A DNA stretch of 64,000 nucleotides. It comes from Turbatrix aceti (Eukaryota; Nematoda; Chromadorea; Rhabditida; Panagrolaimidae). The DNA lies in NCBI GenBank assembly GCA_963969345.1, contig OZ017769.1, positions 3,906,816 through 3,970,815 of the forward strand, in the 5' to 3' direction. Shown piece after piece: positions 37,355 through 49,767 of the stretch. The position numbers and the translations under genes are program-made. Within the stretch, counting starts at the first letter, position 1, and each line of letters opens with the position of its first letter. The notes beneath the pieces are model-generated. The model saw only the letters and a list, made by a program, of their open reading frames with translations, ran no database searches and had not been told where the DNA came from.

Positions 37355-39312
37355 TCAAAGCGCGAAGCGTGAAGTAAAATGCACATCCGAAATCTCCGGA
37401 GAACTTTCAACTTTTGAAGCTTGTTTGAACAGTTCCGCGATTTTTTCACCCAAAACCGGAAGTTTCGTAACAGTGCACAAAACTTTGTGGATGTCATCAA
37501 AATTCCTCTGAACCGGTGAAATGTCCAAAAACGGCAAAATCTGGCTTTTCACGTCGGATAACAGCGTTTTGATCGATGCCCAAGCTGCTAATTCTCTCAA
37601 CATTTGAATCCTCTTCAACGACACCCCAGGACCGTGGCTATGCCCTGTTTGAAGGTCTTCCAGGTAAAGTTCCATCTGTATACGATCCCGATGCATCTCG
37701 TCGTTGCAACACTTGATGGCGTGGGTTTCCAGAAACTCGAGCAGCTCGATGACCGCTGTTGTAATCACATTGTCCGAATTTGTGATCCCACCGTTTTTGA
37801 CCCGTTTGAAGGGCAAAAATCGTTGCAGGACGTAAGCAAGAGTGCGAGCTTCGTCGATCAGAACTGACTCTCGGACCGCGTAGGGAGTCTGTTTGCGCAT
37901 CCTTGCTAGAAGCTCACGCACAGCTTCTCTACTTTTGTTCCAGCCCAGTCGACTTCTATCGTCGTCCAGCAATTCGAACCCTGGGTGCAGGTAACGGGCA
38001 CAGGTGGCTCGAAACCAGTTATTGTCGATGCAGGTTACGTTCTGAAAATCAATTGGGTTAGCAACAAGAAACGATTTTACCAAAAAAAAAATTTGCTTCG
38101 GTTTGAGAAAATTTTTTGACCAATTTTTACTAAAAAATTTGGGGTCCTGTTTTCAACCAAATTTTTACCAAATTTCACAAAAATTTGTGTACAGAATTTG
38201 AGGAATGTTTTTTTAGAAAAAAAATTTGTTTCGAAACAGATATTTTAAAAATTCGAGCCGATTTTCAAAATTTGACCAAATTTTTAAAAATTTTGGGTTT
38301 TCTTTTTTTAATAAAATTTAAAATTTTTGGGTCCAAAGTTTTACAAAATTTGGGGTCCAAAGTTTCACAAAATTTGGATCCAAATTTTTTCAAAAAAAAA
38401 ATTTTGGTCAACAGGCCGAATTTTATGCCTGACCCTAAAAAAAGCCGATATCGCATCTTACAAACTTTTTTATGAATTATGTTGCTTGAAGGTTTTATCA
38501 TCCTGCCGGCGTTCATTACGCCCGATACATCGTCTGGATAGAATCCAAAGTGTTGAGTATGTGTGAACACAAAAAATACATTTTTGAGCACTTCAGGACT
38601 GAAGCACGTGGACAGCTCCGTGAAGAAGTACCTGAAAGTCAACTTAGATTTTCTTTAAAAAAATGTACCCAACGTACAATAATTGCCGATCGCAGGTGTG
38701 TTTCCCAGGGCTGAGCATGATGCAAATTCCGTGGATTTTGTCCAGCCGGGTCAACAAAAGCAGAAGCTTTTTTCGATTTGCTTCGTCGAAGTCAAAAGTG
38801 CTGGTGCTGTAGGGGGACGGTGCGTCGATGACGTTGAGCACCTGTCCGGGACCATGGAACCGATAAAGCTTTGGATAGCGTGTGCATGAGTAAAATGACC
38901 GGGTGTCCTCATTTGGCGAATTTCCAAGTTTAACAACGCATTCTTCAAAATCGTCGTTAAAGATTGTGAAGTTGACAGGTACCAGGTGAACCGGGGCCCC
39001 TTCGACCGCCCTGCACTCATCGTAAGTCGAGTGCGTGAGAAAGTTTGCCAGGACGTTGACAAAAGTGGACACGCCGTTTCCCGTCGGTCCAAGCACCAGC
39101 ATGTTGAGGGTCTCGGTTTTCGGTGGTTCGGCGAGGAAACCACGTGTCTCGATCGAGAGCCACGAAGAGAGCACGTGCAGGACATCTTCGTCGGAATCAA
39201 ACTCGGAATGCAGGTGCGAAGGCAAAATACTTTTTTCCAAACTGGATCCAAAATGGATTCCAGTCTCGCGGGAAAAATAATAGCTGCAGCACGGCAATAC
39301 ACTAGCCGACAT
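37355..39312 (-). CDS. Pseudo-GTPase of the AIG1-like cluster family
   Basis: Minus-strand exons 38678-39312, 38466-38631 and 37355-38041 give 495 aa in phase. The G domain aligns by eye with the GTPase at 6156 (LANFLTHSTYDE with LANYLTYESFDE; VFFVFTH with MFFVFTN; CIDNNWFRATCARY with CLDNDGYRFQCAYF; LIDEARTLAYVL with NVNEARTVAMML). But G1 is GPTGNGVST (75-83): Val81 replaces the invariant lysine. G3 DxPGxG is replaced by DAPSPYST, and the DRAHSFT switch by DTRSFYSCT. It should not bind or cleave GTP normally. The frame is otherwise open and spliced, so it may act as a scaffold or regulator. The first exon could start further upstream; the ATG at 39312 follows an A-run and was preferred. Confidence 0.75.
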
Positions 39313-39971
39313 TTTTTTTGTTGGAAAGAAAGAAAGGTCGATGATTTTGGAAAGAAAAATAAAAACCGCACAGACACGCGCCGGGATGAATGTGTCGCGT
39401 TGTGTACGACGACGACGACGTCGGTGGAATTGGATGGAAGCGAAGCGGAGCAGCGCGTGCAAAACAAAACTGGGTGGGCTGCGGCGAACAGCAAACGAAC
39501 GAACAACAACCGGCAGTCAGCGGTAAACACACGCGCGTTTGTTCGTTCGGGTTGCTATCCACATCCGAGTCAGGTGAAGGAATGTCTTTCAGCTCCTGTC
39601 TTTCACGCGTGTACAACACCAGGGATCGATGACTCTAGAATGGCATTTTTTTCATTGGGGCGGGGCTACATAGTAAAAAAACTAAAAAGATTGATTACAG
39701 ATAAAAATTATGTGGTCAGTTAACGCATTGATACGTCCGGGAATTTGTTGTTGCATCGGCTGATGCAACGAAACCAAAAAATAGCACAGACGAATGAATC
39801 GCTTAGTTAGATTTGTTTTGGATCGTACAAGTCGTTCTGTTATCATGCGACTCGTATATTTTGGGAAAATTTTTGTACACAAAAAATTTATCAAAAATAT
39901 ACAACATTTTTGTTTTTCTAACATTTTTGCTTGATTTTTATTTTTCTTTGGATTTTAAATAAATCAATGCA

Positions 39972-40003
39972 TAAAATAAATAAATAAATAAATAAATAAA
40001 TAA
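39972..40003. repeat. AAAT/AATA tetranucleotide microsatellite
   Basis: Seven or more AAAT-type units in AT-rich spacer DNA near the foldback element. Confidence 0.85.
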
Positions 40004-40310
40004 GTAAACAAAACAAAAAAAAATGTGGCACAAAGAAAAAACATTTGTGTACATTTTTTTCATACAATTTTTTTTAAATAAGCACTACAAAAATCCGAGT
40101 TTGTGGATTTTTAAGCAATTTTTTTACAAACACTAATTAAAAAAAATTATTCTCTACACAAATAAATTTCTCTTTTTTTTTGGCCAAAAATTTGATCAAT
40201 AATTTTCTGTCACACGGCAGCGGTTTTTTTGTTCGTGTAATGATTTTCTGTGTATGACGACTTGTACAAAAACTTAAAAAAAAAAACAAAAACATCATTC
40301 ATAAAGTGCG

Positions 40311-41868
40311 TTCAGAAAGGATAGCCTCACCCCTAAAATCAGGATTTTTGGTAAAACGGTTAAAGTTACGGTGACGGGAGTAGGCTTAATCGATTTGTCG
40401 TAAAAAGTTACACTAGAACGTTATGTTCCGATGTCCATCCTCGAACAAGTACGGCCTGCAAAAAATAAAATATATTTTTCGACCGTTCAGAAAGGATAGC
40501 CTCACCTTTGATTTTAATAGGGTTGACTAATTTTTAGTGCGTAGAAACGCCGCAAAGCGTGTTTAAATAAACAAGTAGGTTGATTTCAATTTAATAAGCT
40601 TCTAAAGAGACGATTCGCAATAAACTGATAAAAATTTTGGCCATTTTACTACAAATTAGACCCCCAACATCAATAATGCCGTCCTGATGGTTAGTAACTC
40701 CCGCAAATTGACGTCTGTTGGCACAAACGGCTTGCAGGTGATGCCCCGTCAAGTTTCCAACAGGAGTCACCCCAAACAACCCCGCACTGTTTGATAGGAA
40801 AATTATTTTATTTAAAATAAGCGCCCCAATGTTCAAGTTTCAGAGTGTTTAGACCCCTTTTTTTGAAGGAAAAATTTTTTTTGATGCGTCAATGTTGATA
40901 AAATTGTAACAGATAAAGATTACAAACTAAGCGGTATGAATTCATGTTGCTCCGACACAGATCAAAAGTCTAGGAGATGGGTTTGTGATTTGTGAGAAAC
41001 AAGAGTTAGATGTCAAGTTCAGAGATTTTATTTTTCAGCTTAATTTTGTGGCCTGCTATGTGTTGTGCCATTAGATAAACTTGAACATGAACTGTTTTGA
41101 TAGTTTGACGCGTTATTTGATAGATATGCCGAAATTTATTGGTTACTACTGCGAAAACATTTTATGGAGGAAGGTAGGGTTATCGTTGCGTTTTTTAAAC
41201 TTTTTATATAGAGCGCTTTATGAATATCATGTATGGGAATCGTGCCGTATAGCTTAAACTGATTATCTGCTACAATTTTATCAACACTGACGCATCAAAA
41301 AAAATTTTTCCTTCAAAAAAAGGGGTCTAAACACTCTGAAACTTGAACATTGGGGCGCTTATTTTAAATAAAATAATTTTCCTATCAAACAGTGCGGGGT
41401 TGTTTGGGGTGACTCCTGTTGGAAACTTGACGGGGCATCACCTGCAAGCCGTTTGTGCCAACAGACGTCAATTTGCGGGAGTTACTAACCATCAGGACGG
41501 CATTATTGATGTTGGGGGTCTAATTTGTAGTAAAATGGCCAAAATTTTTATCAGTTCATTGCGAATCGTCTCTTTAGAAGCTTATTAAATTGAAATCAAC
41601 CTACTTGTTTATTTAAACACGCTTTGCGGCGTTTCTACGCACTAAAAATTAGTCAACCCTATTAAAATCAAAGGTGAGGCTATCCTTTCTGAACGGTCGA
41701 AAAATATATTTTATTTTTTGCAGGCCGTACTTGTTCGAGGATGGACATCGGAACATAACGTTCTATTGTAACTTTTTACGACAAATCGATTAAGCCTACT
41801 CCCGTCACCGTAACTTTAACCGTTTTACCAAAAATCCTGATTTTAGGGGTGAGGCTATCCTTTCTGAA
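40311..41868. mobile_element. Foldback (long inverted-repeat) transposable element
   Basis: A palindromic element of 1,558 bp. Arms 40311-40915 and 41264-41868 are near-perfect inverted copies; matching positions sum to 82179 throughout, so the arms have no net length difference. Terminal sequence TTCAGAAAGGATAGCCTCAC. A second copy of that terminal sequence lies about 175 bases inside each arm, giving nested ends. Each arm carries the same 81-codon frame (MNIGALILNK, HLQAVCANRR), differing at one residue. The loop of about 350 bases shows weaker residual symmetry. No transposase is present, so it would be non-autonomous. I see no clear target-site duplication. Homogeneous arms imply recent origin or ongoing gene conversion. 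Confidence 0.88.
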
Positions 41869-42751
41869 AAGTCCTGGGAACTGGGAATATTTTCTTTGTT
41901 GCAAAAAAAACAATTTTTTCTGTTTGCATGTTTTTTACGATCATCTGTTCAAAATGTCTGTTGTTATGAATAAAAAACAAACAATTTCAACGACGTCGAA
42001 TGCTTCAAAGCTTCAAACAATTATTTTCCGTTAACAATAAAATCCATCCGGTGAATTCGATTTCGAAAAAAAAAGTGTGGTAAAGAAAATTCATCCGGCG
42101 CCACTTGACACTCACTCATGTCATCCATTGACGCTGATCTTCCTTCTTTTCTTCGTTGTTTTTCGCACTCACCTGCAAAAAGCGAGCCAGGGGAAGAAAA
42201 CTGTTTTCATTCGAGACTCTCGAGACAAGAGGTGTTTTTGCCGCTGAACTTCGAACAGGAAAAGGAAACAACATTTATTCGCATGTTGCTGTTGCGTGGC
42301 TACGGAATCCCTCCTGCAGCCAGGTGTAACTCCAGCGAGTAACCCCAACAACTCCAGCAACATCAATGTACGCGTCAACACACCTGCCGGCCACCAGAGG
42401 CAGGAGTGTCATATTTTCTGCTGCAGCGCGTCTTTCTTTGTGTCGCCGGCGATTTTCGATTTCCGATTTGTCGACAATTAAAAAAAGTGAGCTCTCAGAG
42501 GCGCCGCGTTGCATGTTTACACGTGAGAGGCGCAGGAAAAAGTTTTGCGAGTTTGCGCGAGGTGATGTGATGCGTCACCGCTCTTCCGAGCCTCTTAACC
42601 CCCGGCAGGCCAAGATTCACGCTGGGAAGGAGAGGAAGAGAGGCGGGAGCAAAGCAAGCGGTGCACTGAGGTTGTTGCCAAGAGACTCGCCATCCCATCT
42701 TCTCCTCGGTCCCGGGACGATAACAGTCGTCGTCTGTTTCATCTTTCAAAC

Positions 42752-44391
42752 ATGAACAAACCCCTACTCGATGAATCTGTCGCTTCTAAGAAGCTTCCCA
42801 CATTTTCCCGCCCGATGAAGTCAAAAAAGCGGAAGTCGACCGGATGCTGGGCTTCGACGGGGGTCTGGCTTCGATGGAAGCGAAAGAAAACCGCGCCCAA
42901 GGCCGAAATCCGAGAATTGGCTCTCGTGCCGATCACAAAGTCAAGACCATCTTCGTTACGTGAGTTTCCAATATTAAAAAAAATTTTATCATACATCATT
43001 AATTTTAGGCCAATTCCAAAGCATGCTCTCCATTTCCTTCCACCACCTGGGTGGTCACCTGAGTCGTGCATTTTCAAACCTGAGCATCACGACAAAGAAA
43101 AATGCCATCGAAGTCGATGGCACAGAGGCCCTGGAAAAGCTGGTTTTCACGGCGGGGGCGTACAAATACCTCGAAGCCATCGATCTTCTCAGACTATCCC
43201 TCGTTAGTCAACAGATTAGAAAAGCAGTCCTCGAGCTTACCCAAGAACGTCTCAACGTAACGGTGAGTGGGTGGGTGATTCAAAAAAGGACAAAAAGAAA
43301 AAACAATGCGGGTGTGAGAAACAAAAAAGGAGAAAAAAATGGTACGTGGTAATTTTTCGTTTCGGGATCGTGAAACAATGAAGCGTAATATTTTTTGAAT
43401 GTTACTACAGTATTTTTACGTTACTGATAAATAACATATTTCGGTACAATTTTCGTTACTTTTTCACATTTATGGCCTTTTTTTCGTTTTGAGAGTTCAA
43501 AATAATTATTATTGATTTTTTTGTTTATTTTGGCATTGTTTTGCCGATTGATGCTCTCTGGTATGTATCGTTACCGTTTCAGATCAAAAACAAAGAAATC
43601 ATTTACTGGTACGATCGATCCTCGAAAGAAACGGTAGTGTCGCTCAAAAAAGTAGGCCGATCAATCACAGACAAGTCTTCCGTGCTGCCTTGCGAAGCAC
43701 TCTCCGTCCTTTCACTGCTCATCGACGGCATCATTTTCGAGGGCCCAGTTACTGTCCTGGGCAACGATGTGCCGACGGCATCGATCGTAACCGACCTCCT
43801 CGAAGGCCAGAAAACTGGGCTGCTTCGGGTTACGGCACTCCGGTTCATGGGCGCCTCGGATCCGACCAAATTCACCCCTTTGGCACTGCACAAAACAGAA
43901 GACCTGGTCTCGTTGGTCCGGTCGTTGGAGGGCATCAAGAGCGTTTTGCTTTTTGATTCCGGGTTGGTTATCCATTTTTACAAAAATTTTAAAATAGGCT
44001 GACTTTAAAAAAGAAAAGTGGCTTATTTGCGTCAATTTTCAGACATTTCTACTTCCCTCCTACAAAATCGACTCCGCAGTGTTTGTTGTCGCTCTACGAC
44101 ACTGTCGAAGCGCTGTCCATTTCATACGAGCGGGCGAGACTCCGCCTCACGATGCGGGACATCGTCGAGACCGCGGCCCGGTGGCAGGCCGAGGAGGAAC
44201 CTCACTCGTGCACGTTCACGCTCTCGCAGCCGGCCACCTTCGAGCTGGGATACGAGATGCTGCTCTCCGAGGCCAATCCCCGGGCTGTCGATCGAACGAT
44301 GACCGACAGCGAAGCCGAATCGGTGATCCAAAGCATCGAATTCGATCATCCGTCTTCGACCAGCGCTGTTCTGCGATTTGCGCTATTTTGA
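42752..44391 (+). CDS. F-box-like protein, nematode-type
   Basis: Exons 42752-42959, 43009-43262, 43583-43962 and 44043-44391 give 396 aa. The N terminus is very basic (SRPMKSKKRKS, RWKRKKTAPK), like a nuclear-localisation signal. Around residue 130 the segment IDLLRLSLVSQQIRKAVLE looks like an F-box core. The rest has alternating strand/helix pattern (ALSVLSLLIDGIIFEGPV, VTALRFMG), which recalls the F-box-associated FTH/DUF38-type domains of nematodes. Such proteins are usually substrate adaptors of SCF ubiquitin ligases. The motif match is weak, so the assignment is tentative. Splice phases all agree. Confidence 0.6.
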
Positions 44392-44393
44392 AC

Positions 44394-44500
44394 AACTTTC
44401 GCGTCGAGAACCTTCGACAAAAGAAATTTCGCGTCGAGAAACATCGATAAGCAACTTTCGCGTCGGGAACCTCCGACAAAGAACTTTCGTGTCGAGAAAT
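44394..44500. repeat. Short minisatellite after the F-box-like gene
   Basis: Four units of 28-32 bases, each with ACTTTCGCGTCGAGAAC or a close variant (starts about 44394, 44426, 44454, 44483), beginning three bases after the stop codon and therefore probably inside the 3' UTR. Confidence 0.7.
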
Positions 44501-44832
44501 TCACTTCAGAATCTTTACAACGATTTTCGCTTCCAGAAACTCACTTCAAAATGGGTAAACTCTAACCATGACCATAACCCACCCCAATACGGTTTTTTTG
44601 CGTGTTAATAAAAAAAGCATCTGCTTCGTGGTTCCTCTTTAAAAATCTTTCAAAAGACACGAAAAATGACAAAAACGAATGAATAATAACGAAAAGGGCA
44701 AAAATAATGTGTCTGTGGTTTTACCAGGGCCAATGGCAACGGTGCCGACGACGAAGACAAGGAGATGTGATGGGGATTGTGGAGGAGCGGAAGAAGAAGA
44801 AGAAGACACGCATGGACAGCGGATGGTGGTAA

Positions 44833-45214
<382 letters not shown>

Positions 45215-48200
45215 CTTGAAGTGTAGGGATACAGAGCAAAGGTTTTAACCGTCTAAAAAAGAGTCATTCAGGGTGATTGATTCAGAAACAAAAAAAAACA
45301 GGAAGCACGTTGTTGAACCACGCCTGCAGCCCTGGTTTAATCCGCGCCAGGCGTTGGTTGTTTGATGGGATGCAACAAACCACCCGTCAAACAGAAAACA
45401 CGAGGCAGGATTGGTAGGGCATCACGCCCCAAAAAATGTAAATTACACGAGTATTTTCTGTATAACACAAAAAAATAGGCGCAGGCGATCGAGTTGGGTC
45501 GATAGGATAGGACTTTGGGCACCCGCACCCGACGAGAGAGAGGTGACATTGCATCCATCCATCGCGTGTGCGATAGATACGTGCATACATATGTATACAT
45601 ACATACTACTACTTTTTAGACAACAAAAACAAGCTCGAAAGAACCATAAATCACCTCTTTTTATTGGCCTAAAATCAGCTTCAATCCCAATGTGGCTTAT
45701 ATCACCGTAAATTTTTGGCCTACGGTTGATTGTGCAGCGAGAGATGAGTGCATCGCACACACACCTTGAGCAATTTTGAAGAGAGCAAAAAGCGCAGACA
45801 AAGTACACCTAAGTCGTCCTCAACCGCAGCATCTATCCTCGTTAATAGAAATCAATCTGAATCCCCACAAATAAGTGAATTAATTTTTGGGCAAATTACC
45901 CTGCTCAGGAGGAAAAATAGACAACAGGCAAGACACCGACAACTTTAACCAGGCAAACTAACTACAACTACCCCCAATTCCTCCTCTTCTTTCCGTTGTG
46001 TGCAGTATCGGAGGCTGGGATGCAGCTGGGATGCAGCTGTACACCCTACAGCTGCATCCCAGTGATGTGGTAACAAATGCGGAAAAAAAAAGAGAAAGGG
46101 CAGACAAACGTATGCATACTCGTGTATGTGTGTGCGTGCGTCGACATCATCGTGTGCGTCTTTATCGCCATGCACACTCCAGGCTATACTTCCCGCCTTC
46201 TTTATGACTTTTTTTCTCTTTACAAATCGCGGCGGTGGCGTCGCATTTATATTTTATGACGTACGCACAAGAGATATACACACATATGGCGAGAAGAGCT
46301 CGAGAGCTGTACTCCCGGCTATAGCTCATGGGGGCCGAGGGAAGATAAGTGATGGCGGATGCACGGCAGATATATGTTTTGTGGTGATTTTGTTTGACAA
46401 TGAATGGAAAAAAAAACGGGGAAACGATCGCGTCACGGTAATCATGATGATGTATATTATACTTTGGGATGATGGAAGCACGAGGGTTTCGCGGATGCGG
46501 ATATCCCGGCCGATAGATGCACTCTCACCTGACTTGTGGATTTTTATTTTATTTTTGAGCCTCTTTTGTTCTTTTTTTTTGAAGACAGAAGAGAGACAGG
46601 AGTTGGTCTTGGATCGGCTAATAATGGTCCCCGTCTCCGGACCTGACTCAGTCGGGAAAGCGGGCCTGTTGTTCTCCAAACACCCGAAAATTGTTGCCGA
46701 TTCATTGTGCCAAAAACAGCTGGAATAGTTCTATTCGGACACCCCAGCCTACCACAGCCCGCAGGAAAAAAAACAGGGGCACGGTAAACAAGTGCTATTT
46801 TTGAAGACGTCGAAGTACGTCAGAGTTCCCACAGGTGTCCGGCTAATCTGGATCTGTTATCCGGAGAGGATTAGCTACTTTGGAACCGTTTACATGCATG
46901 GATGAAAGGACAGAATGCCGTGGAAAAAGTCGAGTCGCGAATGATCTGTCTGACAGAAAAGACAGAAGCCAAACACGAACACAATCCTTCTTGAGATGGA
47001 AAAAAAAGTGGGGGACCAAAGTTGCCCAGGCCGACCGGGTGGAAGGCATTTTCGAGAACATAACCAACTTTTCCCGGCGGCGGCTTTGCTTCAAAGACAG
47101 CCGGCGCGCAGTCGGGTGGAATAAACGCGTGTAAACCAGTGGTTTGGATTCAAAGGAGTCCCGGAGGCCGAAGGCCGGAGGTGGACGGGACGGCATAGTA
47201 TGTACCTGGCAACGGCATGCCTCCTGTTCCATGCCCTATACGCTTGTCGGCGGCCGTTCTGTTTGGCGGCACCAAGCGTCTTGGACTGCCTTTGGTGTTA
47301 GAATTTACGTCATAGCTTTGTTCAATTGTCCAATTGCCCAGGACAGGACAGGGCAGGAGGAAGGGAGGGGGGGGGACTTTTGTTCGACGCACCTGAGAGT
47401 CCAGCCATGCGGCCGAAGGCGGCGCCCGACAGGTGGTCAGCGGCTCGTGGACATGCCAGGGAAGGGAAAGGCCGGCTAGCTAGCGTGGCGTGCTTGTCCA
47501 TTCCTTCAGAGGGGCGCGTCGGGTGCCAGCTGGCAGGCGAAGGAGGAGGAGGAGGCGACAACTCATCCTTCCTTCCTTCATTCTTTTCGGCGAGGGTACC
47601 GCGGCCGTGGCTCGACGAGGTTGTCAACGAACGAACTCGTTGACAAACGACAAAACGCTTGAACGAAACCCTATCTATCCTGGAGGGTACATGCGTGTCC
47701 TAGTCTTGTTGACAGCATCGTTGATGAGTCCTCTTTTCTTCGTTTTCCCTGATCCTTGGTCAGTTATCGAGTCACACTTTTAGAGGCTTGAAGCTTGGTT
47801 GGGGTTAAGGGTGTCAAACGGGCCGGGCTTGATGATCATTTATCGTCGGATCGTCGGCCCGGTGGATCAAAAAAATGAAAATTTAATAAAAAAAAAAGGA
47901 TTTTAAGAGTCAAAAATGAACCCAAAACTTGCACATATTGAATTATTGTAAATGGCAACCTTTTGCTAATGGCAACCTTTTTTTAGAACCTTTTGCTCAT
48001 GTTTAAAAAAAATTAGAACAATTTTATTAGTAAAAGTTGCGCCAAGTTTGCCCCAAGTTGGCCAGTCAAATTATGAGCTGGCCTGTTGATACCCTCGCTT
48101 GTGGTACCCTTTTCCCAAGTTGAACTGTTGACCCAGAAAGACAGTATATGAGAGGTAGCACGCCACCCAACCACGAGGCAATTACCTTACATGCTAGCTC

Positions 48201-49767
48201 GCTGATTGCGGAAAATACTGATAAGGGTAATTAAAAGAGTATTCTGGAACAAGGGTTTATGATAAAACGAGCACAACGACAGGGACAGCCAAAAATGGAT
48301 TGATTGTGGTCTGCTAAAAAACCCCCAATCCACAGTTAGGGGAAGTAAAAATTCAATCATCCAACGGACAATCGAATTCCACGGCCGATACGTCGAAGTC
48401 AACAACCATTGTTCCCTGTCGCGAGGCCCCGCAGGTGATAGACAAACATCGTAGCAATTCACCTTCGACGCCCGCTGGCGTCTGTGGCTGCGGCGATCAT
48501 CTGCATAACTATTTATAATCTATATACCGATTGTTAGCATCCGTTGCGGGGCTTGCGGAGGCGTTGAGGTGCATCACTACACCGTCGACAGACTGGGAAA
48601 TTGGGGACGAAGCAGACGTCGACTTTTGATTTCCCAACACCGATAGCGAAAGTGGTGGGAAACCAAAAGTATGAGCAAGAGCAATGATTCAAACTATTTC
48701 CCGTCAAACTGATCAGTGTTGAAAAGCACGAGAATCACAAATCAGAAACATGGCCTCAGGGAATGAATCGGGAAACTATGAATAGTACACCAATGTACAA
48801 GTGCTTCGCACGACAAGAGTAACAACGGGGCAAAGGGGAAAGCTGTGACGCAGGACCCCTAGATCAAGCACGAGCGAGCACAAGCACGGAAGTCAAGAGG
48901 CTAGTTCATTTCACTCCTCGACGTCGACTCGGCGAAAAAAAACGAACGTAAGAGCGAACAAGGCGATTACTCATCACCACGTCGTCGACCTGGCTTGTCT
49001 GCGTTTTTTTCTAAACGAAGAAAAAATAAAAGAACGCCAAAAAAAGGTGCAGAGGCTGTCTGGCGCACCTGACGTACCTAGCGTGCAAATTGAACATTCT
49101 AGACCCTCCACACCCCAGAAAAGCCAAATTACGAACACCCCCGTGGTTGCCACTGACAATAAATGACTTCCACAATCAACTCCAACATCGAATCAAAAAA
49201 AAACGAACAGATTGCGTGAAAAATGGCGTCTGCGTTCGTTTTCCCCAAAACAGGTATTTTGTGTCGCTCGACGCGCCGAGTACCCCTCACAGTCGACCCA
49301 GCAGCGAGCGACTAGCCCTCCCCGCTGCCGCTTGTTTGTCTGGCAGAACCCACTCTGCGGGGCGAACAGGTCTATGCGTGGTGGTCTGTTGGAGGGGGGA
49401 CAGCTGCATCCCATCGAAGAGCCCTGCGAGCAGTCGCAGCGACCGGCTCTCGCCAGCCGACCGCTCTGCAGCAGAGCGAGTCGTCGGTCGCTGCGTACGT
49501 ACGCACATCGGCCTTCCAATTTTCCATCCATCTGTAACGTTGGTTTCAAATCGATAAAAAAAATATAAAATAAGAGAATACTATTCATCGCGCTGTGTGC
49601 GCGTGTGTGCACCAGTCCTCGCGACTCGACGACGACACTCGCTCGCTGGGTTGCCCGTGGCCGTGGTCAGCGACTCCACTCGTTGGCGACGTGTTTTTTG
49701 TGTTCTCACCCTCGCGTCAGAGACTGTCTGGGTGCCATCTTGACCTGACCCCCTTTCAGAGATCATC
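45215..49767. other. Large intergenic region, no supportable genes
   Basis: About 4.5 kb. Open frames here are short, overlap on both strands and lack splice signals or motifs. It contains a perfect 15-bp inverted repeat at 46026-46062 and purine-rich stretches. It probably holds regulatory DNA for the dynein light chain and MADF genes; 49580-49767 may be 5' UTR of the latter. Confidence 0.4.
46026..46062. repeat. Perfect 15-bp inverted repeat
   Basis: CTGGGATGCAGCTGT at 46026-46040 and its exact complement at 46048-46062, separated by seven bases. An extra CTGGGATGCAG directly precedes it. Confidence 0.85.

Noticed and set aside
38986..39723. 245-codon plus-strand frame opposite the pseudo-GTPase
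   Set aside because: Antisense of the first pseudo-GTPase exon and its upstream region; no motifs.
46126..46728. 200-codon frame in the large intergenic region
   Set aside because: Low-complexity, no splice context, overlaps another frame on the opposite strand, and no recognisable domain.
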